Origin: Allomyces arbusculus
Taxonomy: Eukaryota; Blastocladiomycota; Blastocladiomycetes; Blastocladiales; Blastocladiaceae
Assembly (NCBI GenBank): GCA_027604705.1
Contig: JADHYV010000004.1
Span: 558,001 to 622,000, forward strand
Reading direction: 5' to 3'
DNA length: 64,000 nucleotides
Both the position numbers and the translations under genes were made by a program. Shown piece after piece: positions 22,114-33,800 of this stretch. Position 1 is the stretch's first letter, and each line of letters begins with the position of its first letter. The notes beneath the pieces are model-generated. The model did no database searches and had not been told where the DNA came from. It worked only from the letters and a program-made list of their open reading frames with translations.

Positions 22114-22645
22114 TTCAAGGGCGTTGTTCCTGGTGCGCGGGGACTGGCGCAGTCCCAAGTTGCTGTTTTGGAACCGTTTTTGCTCGTTGTTTTTACTTAG
22201 CGATCCGTCCTTTCGCCACCATATTGGTTTTTGCTCGTTCTCAGCCTCTACCGCCCTCGCCGGGCGCTCGTGGCATTGGTTCTTGCCCGCGTTTGTATAT
22301 ACATTTTCCGTTCTTCACGGTCCGGATCTGTGATGTTTGGCTATCGTTGTCAGAAGCAAGCACCAAGCATGATGGGGGTTTGGGTGTAATAGCTGCCGAC
22401 CGCGTCTGCGACAGGCGCGGGCGGCCGTCTTTCTTGAACAGCAACGACAAACAACCAAACCAAAACTGCCCGACCGGACGCGCGTCGCACCGGTAGACAC
22501 GACGCGCGTCGCGCTCGCGGACACTCGCTGCGGCCGCAGCCGTGAGCCCGAGGACGTGCTGCTGCACGAGTCGCCCTATGTGCGCCCACCGTGCACATCG
22601 AAGGAGCACCTTGACACTTCTTTAAGCTGCAAACAAAACCAAATC
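22114..22645. other. Intergenic region between DMT transporter and SET gene
   Basis: About 530 bp, same-strand neighbours. T-rich stretch at 22150-22320 (likely 3' UTR); nothing else seen. Confidence 0.4.
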
Positions 22646-24007
22646 ATGACCACAAGCAATCAAGTATCACCACCAGCTGCAATTAATCAGAAAGCATCAG
22701 CGCAAGCTCGCGCACAGGAACTCGTCGCGTGGTTCCGAGCCCAGCCGCGGGCGCGCCTGCACGAGGCCGTCAAGGTCACGGCCGATGATGGCCAAGGTAT
22801 CGGCCTTGCTGCTGCGCGTGCTATTGTCGCCAACGATGTTCTGGTCGCCGTCCCGTCCATCGTGCTCATGTCGACGGCGCTGCCGCACGGCCAGCTCCCT
22901 GCGGGTCTGCCCGAGGCTCTGGCCAAGTTTTGCCCCGATATTGCCGCAAACTCGTCCGTGGTCCTCGCGCTGGTGTTGATGCTTGCTGCGCTTGCCGTCG
23001 AGAAAGGTATGGAACTCGAAAACGCTGCAACGTGGAGGGCGTACATTGCGGCGCTACCCCAAGATTTGGCGTCGGCACCTGTGTTCTACGCTCGCGACGT
23101 GCTGGACCGGTTGCGACACCTGCCGGCCTTCCAGCTGGCGCTCGATGTGCACGATGCGCTCGAAACAGCATTTTACGGGCCGAACAAGGACGCCGGCATT
23201 CTCATGGCCCTTCAGGCGGCTCTGCCGCCAGCATACCTCCACCTCGATCCGTCGCACCTGTTTCGCAAATTCGAGTGGGCGTATGCCATGGTCGAGTCGC
23301 GCGCGTTCAAGCCGTTCCCGTCGCAACCCGACACGGTCGCCATGGTACCTGTCGGCGACCTGCTCAACCACACGTCGCTCGACGGCGGGGCCAATGTCCG
23401 ATACCGGTGGCGAGCGGGTGTCGGTCGCCCTGGAGTATTGACCGGCACGCTCGAGCTCTACGCGACGCGCGCGATCCCGCAAGGCGCGCCGCTGCTCATG
23501 CGGTACAATGCTCTGTCAGGCAGCGACGAGCTCGTCTTCTACGGGTTCTGCGAGGAAGAGAACCCGCACGACGTGTTTCCCGTCTCGCTCGCTAACGTGC
23601 CACGCGGCATGAGCGACAGCGTTTTTGAGCCGCGCGTCCGTGCTTTGCTCATGACCGGACCGGTCGAGAACGCGCGGCTTGAGCACACCCTGACGCCCGA
23701 AGCGCAGAATGTGGGCGACCTGTTAGTGTCGTTCCGCGTGCTCCAGGCCTCAGACGCTGAGCTGGCGGCGTGGTCGACACCCGAAGGGCGGCCCGAGGCT
23801 TGGGATATGTCACCGCTGGTCCAAGGGTTCAGTGCCGAGAATAACCAGCGCACCATGGCCGCGATCCAGGCGTGGATTCGCAACGACCTGCTGGAACGCG
23901 TCCGCCGCGTGCCGAGGGACGCGCTGCCCAATGACGCATGCCGCACGTATGTGGCCGGGCTCGTGCGGATCGTCGGCGTCTACGCAGAAGCGTTTGGAGT
24001 CGAGTAA
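22646..24007 (+). CDS. SET-domain protein lysine methyltransferase (SETD3/SETD6/RBCMT type)
   Basis: Single-exon gene, 453 residues. It belongs to the class with a split SET domain and a C-terminal Rubisco-LSMT-like substrate-binding domain; members methylate non-histone proteins such as actin, ribosomal proteins or transcription factors. Motifs: DGQGIGLAAARAIVANDVLV (N-SET, residues 48-67); a helical iSET insertion about 80-220; AMVPVGDLLNHTSLDGGANV with the SAM-binding NH pair at 241-242; and NALSGSDELVFYGF with the catalytic-type Tyr at 299. The start is the first ATG after the stop in this frame at a purine-rich site (AAATC-ATG). The target cannot be inferred. Lack of introns contrasts with its neighbours but is not unusual for this family in fungi. 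Confidence 0.85.
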   Translation: MTTSNQVSPPAAINQKASAQARAQELVAWFRAQPRARLHEAVKVTADDGQGIGLAAARAIVANDVLVAVPSIVLMSTALPHGQLPAGLPEALAKFCPDIAANSSVVLALVLMLAALAVEKGMELENAATWRAYIAALPQDLASAPVFYARDVLDRLRHLPAFQLALDVHDALETAFYGPNKDAGILMALQAALPPAYLHLDPSHLFRKFEWAYAMVESRAFKPFPSQPDTVAMVPVGDLLNHTSLDGGANVRYRWRAGVGRPGVLTGTLELYATRAIPQGAPLLMRYNALSGSDELVFYGFCEEENPHDVFPVSLANVPRGMSDSVFEPRVRALLMTGPVENARLEHTLTPEAQNVGDLLVSFRVLQASDAELAAWSTPEGRPEAWDMSPLVQGFSAENNQRTMAAIQAWIRNDLLERVRRVPRDALPNDACRTYVAGLVRIVGVYAEAFGVE

Positions 24008-24441
24008 TTGGATAGATTGATTTCGATTTTTCTTACTTTGAGTCTTGGCCGAGGAAGTGCCAAGAGCCAGAACAAACTTGGCACTTTGACACGTGGGCTT
24101 GACCCGCCACGCACATCATGGTGCGGCCACGAGAGCTGCGACGCCAAATCGCGAGCCACCATGCACAGCGCTCCTCCCGGCGCAGACTCCGTTTCCTGTG
24201 GAAATCTGTCGCCACAACTGACGTCGGCCAGCGTCCCGCCGCCACCATCACCATTACGTCGACCGCGGTGCCCTCTGACGTTGATCTGGTAGGCTACGCT
24301 GCACCAACACTGCCTGTAACTGCGCTCGCTGGGCTGCACACGACGCACGAGCTGCACGGCGCCTGACCACACATCCTCCAGCAACTGATCACTGATCGCG
24401 CTTGCCGGATTGGCCCTGCAACCCGAACGCGCCGTCACCAG
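24008..24441. other. Intergenic region; should contain 5' exon of the PMT gene
   Basis: About 430 bp. The PMT4-like frame opens at an acceptor (CCGTCACCAG, ending 24441) and has no ATG before residue 19, so a short first exon must lie here. Candidate ATGs are at 24118 (ATG directly followed by GTGCGG) and 24160 (CCACC-ATG). I cannot choose between them. Confidence 0.4.
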
Positions 24442-27082
24442 GAATTGGGCTTGGATCCCCACGAGTTTGACGACGACAGCGAAGACGACATCGCCATGGG
24501 TTCCAAATCTGGGCTCCGGCACAGGAAGCCCCAGAACGACGAGCAGCAGCCGCTGCTCGAAGTCGACACGAACGGCAAGGTACACTTGCAGTTTTACCTG
24601 GCCATTGCTCTCTGTTTTCGTTCAACGCGGCACTGATCTCTTGGTTCGACGACAGGACTCCAAGCCGACCAGCAATGCGGCTGTTTCCGCGCCCGCTGCG
24701 ACCGAGAGCCGCGCGTTCGGCAACCTGCTACTGTGGGTCGCGACGCTCGCGTCGTTTGTGACGCGTTTCTACGCGATCAGCTTCCCGTCGCAAGTTGTGT
24801 ACGTGCTCTTGATCGACTTCGCGCTCGCGTCCTCGTGCGACCCGCGTTCTGACCTGCGGTCCACCTGTTGTAGCTTTGACGAGGTCCACTTCGGCAAGTT
24901 TGCGTCCTACTACTTGCGCCGGACCTTCTACTTTGACGTGCACCCGCCACTTGGGCGTTTGCTCATTGCCGCGGCCGGTTGGGTCATTGGTTACGATGGC
25001 CACTTCGACTTTACGAACATTGGCGACGACTACATCGAGAACAAGGTGCCCTACATTGAGCTGCGCGCGTGGCCCGCACTGTGCGGTGCTCTCGTCGTCC
25101 CGCTCGTGTTTGAGATTCTGCGCGAATTGCGATTCTCGCTGCAGGCATGCTTCCTCGCCGCTATGCTCGTCGTGCTCGGTGGGTTTCCGTTTTTCGATTC
25201 TGTCGCGATTGTGGTTTTTGCGCGAATCCTAATCTGTCGCTGTGTTTCTCCACGCACGAATCATGTAGATAACAGTCTGGTCGCACAGTCGCGCCTGATC
25301 CTGCTCGACAGTATGCTCATGCTGTTCATGACACTCGCGCTCTACTGCTGGGTCAAGTTCTCCAAGCAGCGCCACAACGCTTTCTCGTGCGCGTGGTGGT
25401 CGTGGCTCGCCATGACGGGCATCTCGCTCGGCCTCGTCATGGGCGTCAAGATGGTCGGTCTCTTCACAGTCGCGACGATTGGTATTGCCGTGCTCGTCGA
25501 GCTGTGGTATCTCTTGGACTACCGCCGCACGTCCATGGTGTGTTTCCACCTCTTCTTGCGATATTCGATCCTCGTCCTTGCTTTTAACTAACCCTCAATC
25601 GCCTCTCTACCACAAACATAGGCTCAATTCGCCAACCACTTCTTTGCGCGCGCCCTTTGCCTGATCGCGGTGCCCGTTGCGCTCTACCTGACGTGGTTCT
25701 ACATTCATTTCGCGGTTCTGACCAAAACGGGTCCGGGCGACGCGTTCATGTCGCCCAACTTCCAAGCGACGCTGATCGGCAACAAAATGTCGGGCCGCGC
25801 CGAACTTGTCGTCTACGGCGCCAACGTGACGCTCAAGCACTTTGACACGGGCGCATTCCTGCACTCGCACAAGGACCGGTACCCGCTGACCTACGAGGAC
25901 AAGCGCGTCTCGTCGCAGGGCCAGCAGGTGACGGGTTACCCGCACAACGACACCAACAACGTTTGGCTCGTCAAACCCGCTGACCCGGACCAGTGGGCAA
26001 CGCTGCTCGATGCCGAGACGCCGCACGCTGTCGTCAAGCACAACTCGATTGTCGTGCTCGAGCACCTGAACACCAAGACGCACCTGCTCACGCACGACGT
26101 GGCCTCGCCGCACACGACGACCAACCAGGAGTTCACGACGATTCCGGAAGAGGACTGGCTCAAGCGCCTTGACGAGACGCTGTTCCGTGTCGAGATTGAC
26201 GGTGCCGCCGACGACGAAGAGCCGCTCAAGACGCTCGGCGTGCAGTTCCGGCTCGTGCACGTCAAGACGGGTGTGGCCATGCACACGTTCAAGAAGCCGC
26301 TGCCGTCGTGGGCCTATGGGCAGCAGGAAATCAACGGCAACAAGAAAAAGGACGAAAAGTCAAACAAGTGGCTCGTCGAGGAAGTCGTCTACCCAACCAA
26401 GTCCGAGCCCGTGCCCATCGACACGGCGGGCGAAGGACTCAAGAAACCGTCGTTCCTCAAGAAATTCTTTGAGCTGCAAGGCCTCATGATCTCGCACAAC
26501 GCCGGGCTTACCAAGCCGCACCCGTACCAGTCGCCACCGCAAAACTGGCCGCTCGTCCTGACGGGTATTTCCTTCTGGCAGGACTCAGTCGACAAGCAGA
26601 TTTACTTGCTGCCGAACCCCGTCGCGTGGTGGGTCACGCTCGGCCTGATTGGCGTCTACGCCATGGGCTGGGTGTTCGAGCGTATCGCTGAACGCCGCGG
26701 CGTGCCCGTCAACGACCCCAAGACGGCCAACCAGGTCCATTTCTCTATCGGGTTCCTGTTCATCGCGTGGGCGCTGCACTACTTCCCCTTCTACCTGATG
26801 GGCCGGTCGCTCTTCCTGCACCACTACCTGCCCGCCGCGATCATTGCGTTTATGGTCGCAGGAGCCATGTTTGATTACGTCCTGACCACAATGCTGCCGT
26901 CGCTGCGCAAGTCGGCCACGGCGAATATCATTGCGTGGGTGTTCACGGCCGCGTGCGTCGCCGGGATCGCCGCCGTCTTCTGGTACTATGCGCCGCTCAC
27001 CTACGGGACCACCGGACTCACGGTCGACGAGCTCAAAGCGCGCAAGTGGCTGCAGACGTGGAACTTCCAGTATTCGGGCTAA
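24442..27082 (+). CDS. Protein O-mannosyltransferase, PMT4-like (first exon not placed)
   Basis: ER membrane enzyme that moves mannose from dolichyl-phosphate mannose to Ser/Thr of secretory proteins. Exons: 24442-24579, 24656-24798, 24874-25178, 25269-25537, 25622-27082; 771 codons plus stop, with the initiator missing. Domains: PMT catalytic N-domain with SQVVFDEVHFGKFASYYLRR (the acidic DE pair is catalytic in the family) and LDNSLVAQSRLILLDS; three MIR motifs in the luminal loop (about residues 290-490, for example SGRAELVVYGANVTLKHFD); and a C-terminal multi-TM block. FYIHFAVLTKTGPGDAFMSP is the signature that points to the PMT4 subfamily rather than PMT1/2. If translation begins inside this model the first ATG is at 24496. 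Confidence 0.88.
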
Positions 27083-27368
27083 GTCGCGTTTGCCTCGGAG
27101 CCCGAGGTGGCGACGGTGGTCGCGAGCGCTCCGGGTGTCGGTCGTGTGCGCGAGCGTGTCGTCGCGCAGCTGGCAGGCGGCAATCGCAGAGTTGCCGTTG
27201 CCGGGAATATGAGAGCAGCGAGATGTTTTTAGTTCATATGAATGCAGGGTCGCTTGATGCGTTTAACTGCTATTGATAGTGTGTCAACGACAACGTGAAG
27301 AATATGCGAAACACTAGAGGTCTATTCACACACAATATCAATGTCGGCCCACCAACCAACGCACACAC

Positions 27369-28539
27369 TCACTTCATCAAATCGGTCCAGAACCGCTTGG
27401 TGCGCAGCTTGATGCCCTCCCACGAGTCGAGCTTGGGCCGCACATCAAGGTAAAACGAGACCATGCCGGCTTGCCGCGACCCAGACGGGAGCTTGCCCGT
27501 GTAGAAGTCGATTACGTAGTTGATGTTCGTGCCACACCGGTCGACGGTCCAGTCGTGACGGTCAAACGGCTTGGTGTATCCCATGAACACGGACTTGAAC
27601 CAGGCGCGTGGCGTCAGGTCGCCGGGACGGCCTTGGAAGCGCGTGAGTTTGGGCTGGTCGCAGGCGCTGGTTGATAGTGGGAACAAATGAGTCGGGCGGC
27701 GAGTGTGGGTGGAGAGAACGGAGAGTAGGGGCGTACGTCTTTTCGAGGGCCTCCCACTCAAGGATCTTTTTCCAGGCCATTTCGTTGACGGCATTGTGGA
27801 TCGGCACCACGACTTATTCGCAGGGGTCCGAACGTCAATTGCAGTCCTGCATCCAAGAAGCGGCAATTGCCATCAACGCACCCGACATATCTTCCTCCTT
27901 GGCATCCCACGACTTGCGCTTCATGGCATTGAAGAACATTTGCTGCGACGGATAGATCCACTTTTCGCCCTCATTTGCGTCCTGCCCGCCGCGCGGAATC
28001 GTCGAGACTTCGCGCTCCACGGGCAATTCGCGGTGCTGGTCCGGGTGCGGCGCCTGCGACAGACTGCGTGGCAAGTGCGTGGTCGGGTCGAGCACATCGT
28101 CGACGAGCGAATCGGACGAGTGGGCACTGGCCTCCTGGGCAACGGGAGCGGGGCGGCGGAAGAACGGGTGCGAGCTCTTGTCAATCTTGGTGTGGTCGAC
28201 GGGACACTTTTCGGACGAGCTGGGCGTCGATCCTGTGTCCGTGCTTGATGATGTTGCTGCTGTGGAAGCGTGCGCGAAGTACGGGTGCGAGGATTTGTCG
28301 AGCTTGGAATGGTCAACGGGACACTTGCTGGGATCCGCCGTGGCCACGTCCGGGTGCAATGCATGCGGATGCGGTGCGGATGCGTCGGCATGGTGCTGGA
28401 AGTACGGGTGCGTGCTCTTGTCGAGCTTGGAGTGGTCGACGGGGCACTTGCTCATGTCCGGTGCCAAACTTGCATTAGGATCGGCTGGTGCTGGGGTGGC
28501 AGGCGGAGTGGCGTCGTGATCGACGGGACACTTGGACAT
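27369..28539 (-). CDS. Holocytochrome c synthase (cytochrome c haem lyase) with repeated CPV motifs
   Basis: Attaches haem to apocytochrome c in the mitochondrial intermembrane space. Three exons: 28539-27882, 27812-27737, 27666-27369; total 1032 nt, 343 residues. The catalytic half is standard: EKWIYPSQQMFFNAMKRKSW, VVVPIHNAVNEMAWKKILEW (contains the haem-ligand-type His), LTRFQGRPGDLTPRAWFKS and FDRHDWTVDRCGTNINYVID. Unusual is the N-terminal half: CPVDH appears four times (residues 4, 32, 73, 112), and the last three are embedded in a ~17-residue repeat ending in HPYF/HPFF. CP motifs bind haem in this family, but usually only one or two are present. No classical presequence is seen, as expected for these proteins. 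Confidence 0.92.
28159..28530 (-). repeat. Coding repeats: four CPVDH motifs in the haem lyase
   Basis: KCPVDHSKLDKSTHPYF, KCPVDHSKLDKSSHPYF and KCPVDHTKIDKSSHPFF are spaced about 40 residues apart with unlike Ala/Ser/Thr-rich linkers between them. A shorter KCPVDHD lies at the very N-terminus. The strict core and variable spacers suggest selection on the motif. Confidence 0.9.
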
Positions 28540-28837
28540 GATTGCAGAGAGATGAGCGCAGGCTAGACTAAACTGGACATGCAATTGTTGTTGGCAAGAT
28601 CGAGGATGAAGTCGTTCTGGTCGACAGTCGGTGCTCAAGCTGCAGAAACTGCGGGAACAACAAAGCTGATCGCGCTGCAACAGGACGACACGTGCGAGTG
28701 AATCAAACGTTCAAATCCGGCCCACCGCAGTAACGCCCAAAGACGCCCAAGAACGCCGGCCGCTCCTGGCTGTGACGTCGACCTCGCCCTTGCGTTCTCA
28801 TCGAGCTCAAGCCTACGACCACTTGCTGCAGTTCATC

Positions 28838-30510
28838 ATGTCGGCCTCAACAAGGCGTAGAAAGCCTGTCGAGCGCAATCTCCCGCCTAAAGTAGGCCGC
28901 CAGCAACGACAAACATAATTCGCCAGCAGAACGCTGACCTGAAGCCCCGACCATGGCCAAATTGCTCTCCAGATTGAAAATGTCGTTCCCGAGGCGGCTT
29001 TTTACAAACGAATGCAAGAAACCGAGCGCAAAATGGACGCGATTATCATGAGAAAGCAGGTCGAGATTCAGGACGCCCTCGCCAAGCCGATCAAGGTCCG
29101 CTCGCCCGCCCACAGTTGGCGATCAGAAGTGACCATCAACTGATGCGAATGGTCGCTTTCTCTAGACCCGCGCGACGCTCCGCATCTTCGTCTCGAACTA
29201 CGCCGCTGACCAGCACCACATGGAGCCGACCTACCTGCTGACCGGTGGCGACGGCGTGCCCAACTGGACGTTGCGCATCGAGGGCCGAATTATCGAGGTT
29301 CGCTTGGTTCATGTCTCTGTCCCGCGCGACATCTCTGCTCAACGACCTCGAAACCGAACCCTATAGCCGCCAGCACCCGCGACCAAATCCAAGGCCGCTG
29401 CCGCCCTCGCCCCGACCACCCCGCCCCGCAAATTTTCGCATTTCGTACGGCAAATTCTCGTCGAAATGGATCGCGATCCCATGGCCTACGCGGGCGAGCC
29501 CAACGTTGCCGAGTATTACAAGAACGACGCAAACCCGAGCGAATTTGACGGGTTCGAGGTTAAGCGCCGCGGCGACATGGATGTCAGGGTTAAGATTGTC
29601 ATTCGCCTCGATTATGGCCAAGACAAGTTCAAGCTGTCGAAGGAGCTGGCGCGCGTGCTCGGGTTTGACGTGGGCGGTGGAAACAAGATGGGCGTCGACC
29701 AACTCATGTCCAAGAGCGAGGTGGTGCTTGGGCTCTGGCAGTACATCAAGGTACTTTCTGGATTTTTTTCGGAAGGGTATGGACTGTCGACCCATGCTCA
29801 CTTGATGCTCGTTGCATTCTAGCAACAAAAATTGCTCGACCAAGACGACAAGCGCGTCGTCAACTGCGACGACAGCTTGAGGCAGGTGCGTTCACGACTA
29901 TTTTCCGTATATTCCGCCCTGTGTGAGACTCGACTCACGCGACAGAATGCGATGGAACAGATATTCGGCAGCAATCAAGTCCTGTTCCCGCAAATCCCCG
30001 ACCTAATCACGCGCTGCCTCTTGCCGCCGGACCCGATTGTCATCAACTACGTTGTCAAGTACGCCTTCAGCTATCCTCCCTTCCGCCCAGCCAACCCACG
30101 CTCGCTCACCCTCTCCCACCAATTATACTAGGGTCGACCAAGACTTCACCGCGTCGCAATACGCCTACGACGTGCAAGTCGACATTGACGACCTCACCAC
30201 GCGCACCAAGCTGCAGTCGATCCTCACCGCGACCGACGCGACGCGCGAGATTGCCGACCTCGACGACCAGATTTCGGCGGCCATCACGACGCTCAACAAC
30301 CACCGCCTGAAACGTGATTTCCTCGCAGCCTTTGCCAAGGACCCGCTCGTATTTGTGAACCGATACCTCGAGTCGCAGAACCGCGACCTCGAAGTAATTT
30401 TGGGAACCAATGCCGTGAACCGCGAAGAGGCGCGTCGTGCCGAGTTTTACCAGCAGCATTGGGTGCGCGACGCGGTCATAAAATACTTGACGGCAAAGTA
30501 TCGCGTGTGA
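28838..30510 (+). CDS. SWI/SNF-complex SWIB protein (SMARCD/BAF60, Swp73/Rsc6-like)
   Basis: Accessory subunit of SWI/SNF-type chromatin remodellers. Seven exons: 28838-28891, 28973-29095, 29166-29297, 29367-29750, 29823-29885, 29946-30058, 30132-30510; total 1248 nt, 415 residues. The whole family order is present: RRRKPVERNLPPK, then KRMQETERKMDAIIMRKQVE, ATLRIFVSNYAADQ, NWTLRIEGRIIE, and FSHFVRQILVEMDRDPMAYA. The SWIB/MDM2 fold (about residues 170-290) includes GFEVKRRGDMDVRVKIVI, GLWQYIKQQKLLDQDDKRVV and QIFGSNQVLFPQIPDLI. The C-terminal helices end with RRAEFYQQHWVRDAVIKYL. It is short compared with animal BAF60 because the N-terminal Gln/Pro-rich region is missing. Divergent from the haem lyase gene, with under 300 bp between starts. 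Confidence 0.9.
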
Positions 30511-30801
30511 GCGGGACGCGGAAGGGTTTTGGGCACAGAATCATGAATTGGTTTTGATGACGCAATGCTTCTGGGAAACGAAAGTGGTCGAAGATACGGG
30601 GCAGAGCGTCAGCTCGCTGCAGTGGCCCTGGGCCAAGCTGGCCTTGCACTATTTCGAGGCTTCATACGTGTGCGTGGTCCAGAAACGCGACAGCTATCCA
30701 GCCAACCTACGTTTTTATGAGTCCGTTCACAACCGTACTTTTTCCTTGCCTCCCCTCACCCTCGTCCATTCTGCCTATCTCGTCCACCCACGCAGTCCCG
30801 C

Positions 30802-33800
30802 TCACTCCAACCCCGGCAAGGCCGCCAACATGGCCTCCTTCAAAAACGCGGCAGTACCGTTCTCGGCGTCGGGCGGCAGATCAAAGAACTGCTGCCGTGC
30901 GAGCGCTGCGTTTTTCTCAAACCGCGAGTCCAGCGTGAGCCGCGACGGGCGCACGATCTTGCCGTTGCCGCCGGTCGTGTCCTTGAGCAGCGAGTCCACG
31001 CTCTCACCAACGGGCAGCTTGGACGCGGAAAGCGATGGTGTATCGGCAGGCTGGTCGCGGGTCCCGCACGACTTGTGCTTCCAGAACAGGTTGACGGCGT
31101 CTATGGCGTGACGGGCAGAGTGGAGGTGGGATGAGAATGGGGCGGGGAGCGACCCGGGAATGAGCAGAAAAAAAGCGTACCGCGAATGATTTGCGTGACT
31201 GGAATGACAGCGGGGAGCCGCATGTCAGGCGTCTTGTCGAGGTGCTCCCAAATGAGCATCAGCAACTCGATGCAGATTTGCCGCTCGGCCGGGTCGGGCA
31301 CGCCGTCGAGCAAGTTTTCAATCTGAAGCGCGAAGTTGAACTAGAAAACAAGATGGAACGCAAAGAACGTGAGCAAACCGCAATCGACACGATCAGAGTC
31401 ATGATCGAACCAACACACCTCTCCTGCCGTCTTGTCCGACACGGTCGGCTCGCGCGGCAGTGTGACCTGCCCGAGCTCAATCCCCTGCGATCGGTCGAGC
31501 ACGTGCCAGACGTGTGGGTAAAACTCCTTGGGCACGCGGTTCAGCGCACCGTCATTCCGGCGCTTGCGCAACCACGAGCACGCGTCCGATGGCGCCATCA
31601 GCGCATCGAGCTTGAACTGGAACGTGATGGCGTTCGTTGCGCCCTTCTGCATAGCCGAGTAGGCCTCGACTGTTTCGTCCAGCCGCTCGCGGACGGCAAC
31701 CAGGCAAAACGAGTCGCGGTACTGGCACCGGTCAATGAACTTGCTCCCGAACCGCGCAATCTCGGCCTTGGCGCGTGGGCCCAGACTGGACGTGAAGTCA
31801 TCGCACGCGGCCAGCGCCACGAGCAGGTCGTCGTCGATCGACGCGAGGAAATCGGCCAGGTCCTCGCTCTCGGCCGTGGCCGCGCACGTGTCAAAGCACG
31901 TTTGCTCAATGACAACGCCAGAGACAGGGTCGATCACGACCACGTGCAGCCCGCGGCCCGTGAGCACGAGTTGCATGGCGCCGACCTGCACCTTGGCAAA
32001 GTTGCCGTCGAGGTAGCCTGCTGATTGTGCCGTAACCACGAGCGAGTCGCCATTGGTGGCACCAGCCGACCGCAGGCTCGACCCGACGGGCGCCAGCGCG
32101 GCACCCGAGACGACCTTGATGTTAGGGCTTGGAGCACGGCCGGTATGGTGCAGGTCGTTGGGAAGCGAGACATTGGTCGAGAAAATACTCGTGACGAGCG
32201 TGACGACCTGCGAAGGCGACAGCGCGAGCATGTACTCCATGGCCTCGCGCTCGGCGAGCCCTTTGAGCCGCATGATTTCGTCGCGCATGGCGAGCAGCAG
32301 GTAGTGGACGCGCACTTGAATGATGCCGCGGAACAGGTCCGGGTCGCTGCGAATCAACGCGCCAAGACACGTGATGATTTCTTGGGCGAGCACGGCTTCG
32401 CGCGGGTCCATGCAGTGCTGGAAGATCAGGTTGGCAATCGCGGCAGGGCCCAGGGGGCTGTTGACGACAGCCTCGTGCAAGTTGTTTGGGTGGTGCACAG
32501 AACTCGCACTGAACCCAATCGTCACTTGCTTGCGGCGCACAATCAGATCCGTGATGTTGATAGTCAGGCTGCTGACCGTCTTCTTGAGTGTGCCGGCAAC
32601 GAGCCGCACGACACCCCAGTTACGGATCGCCAGCACTTTCTTGTAGACTTCCTCGAGCAGTTCGCGGAGCGTGCCGAGTTCCGTGACGTGGTCGAGCCCG
32701 TAGCACGACGTCAGGTAGTGCAGCAGGTCGGCCTGCTCCTGTAAGTCACACGACTTCACGAGCAGCGCCATGGCCTCGGCCGTGTGCGCCGGATCGCCGA
32801 GCGTCAAATGCAGCATGTTGTCCTTCGCGACTTGCGGCGAGCTCGGGCCGCGGCTCACTGACCGCGCCTTTTCCGCGACACCAGCAGGCCCATTCGGGTG
32901 CGGCGACGGCAGCGAGAAGAGCCGGTCCGGGAACCCGCTCTCGACGAGCGGCGAGTTGAGCACGTGGTCGACCATGAAATCCGGGCTAGTCGTGAGGCTG
33001 TACGACTCGCGCATGCAGAAGCGGCCGAGCTTGAACGTCTTGGCCTGGAACTCGGACAGGTGCAGCCGCTCACAATGTGCGTGTTGCGATTCGTGCGCCA
33101 AGATACCTTGCCACTCGGCGGGCTTGTCGAGCAGGAAATCGAGCGACTCGATGCAGCTGCTGTGCACGAAATCCGAGAGTCGACCGAGCCGCACGGGGAC
33201 CGACCCACACATGCCCGACTTGAGCCCCGTGAAAAAGTGCAGGAGTGTGCGCCGCGACGCAGAGGCTGGAGTCGTGGAAATCGACGCGCGGCGGCCGAGC
33301 GGGAGCGTCATCCGCTCCGACGCGAGCATGGCGTGCGTGAGCATGAGCGTGACCGTGGGCCGCCCAAGCTCGCGCCAGTTGCTCTTGAGAAACGCGAACT
33401 CCGACTCGAGGATCGTGACCAAGTACTCGTTATCACGGATCAGGTAGAATTCGTCCAAGTCCATGAACGACGGCGTAAACGCGTAGAGGTCGCCCTGCAC
33501 GCGGTAAATCTTACTCGTGCCGAGAATACCGACGGGGCGCTTGGGACGGCCCGTCAGGTTCAACTTGGAGTTGGCGCCGAGTAGGGCGAATGCTTCCTTG
33601 AGAGCGTTCGGGTGCGTAATGCGGACCAGGTGCTCTTGCGTGAGCACATCGGCCTGGACGCCGTACTGCGCGAGGCGCGCCTGCAGCGCCTCGTCCTCGG
33701 CGAGCAGCACGACCTGGACAATCGGTTCGGCCGGCCGCAGACGGTGCGCGACGCGACGGCCAAGCGGGTCAATCTCGGCCACGTGCAGCAACTGCTCCTC

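Noticed and set aside
28159-28530. Regularly spaced repeats that could suggest a CRISPR-like array
   Set aside because: They are in-frame protein repeats of the haem lyase, with codon-level variation and no palindromic repeat unit.
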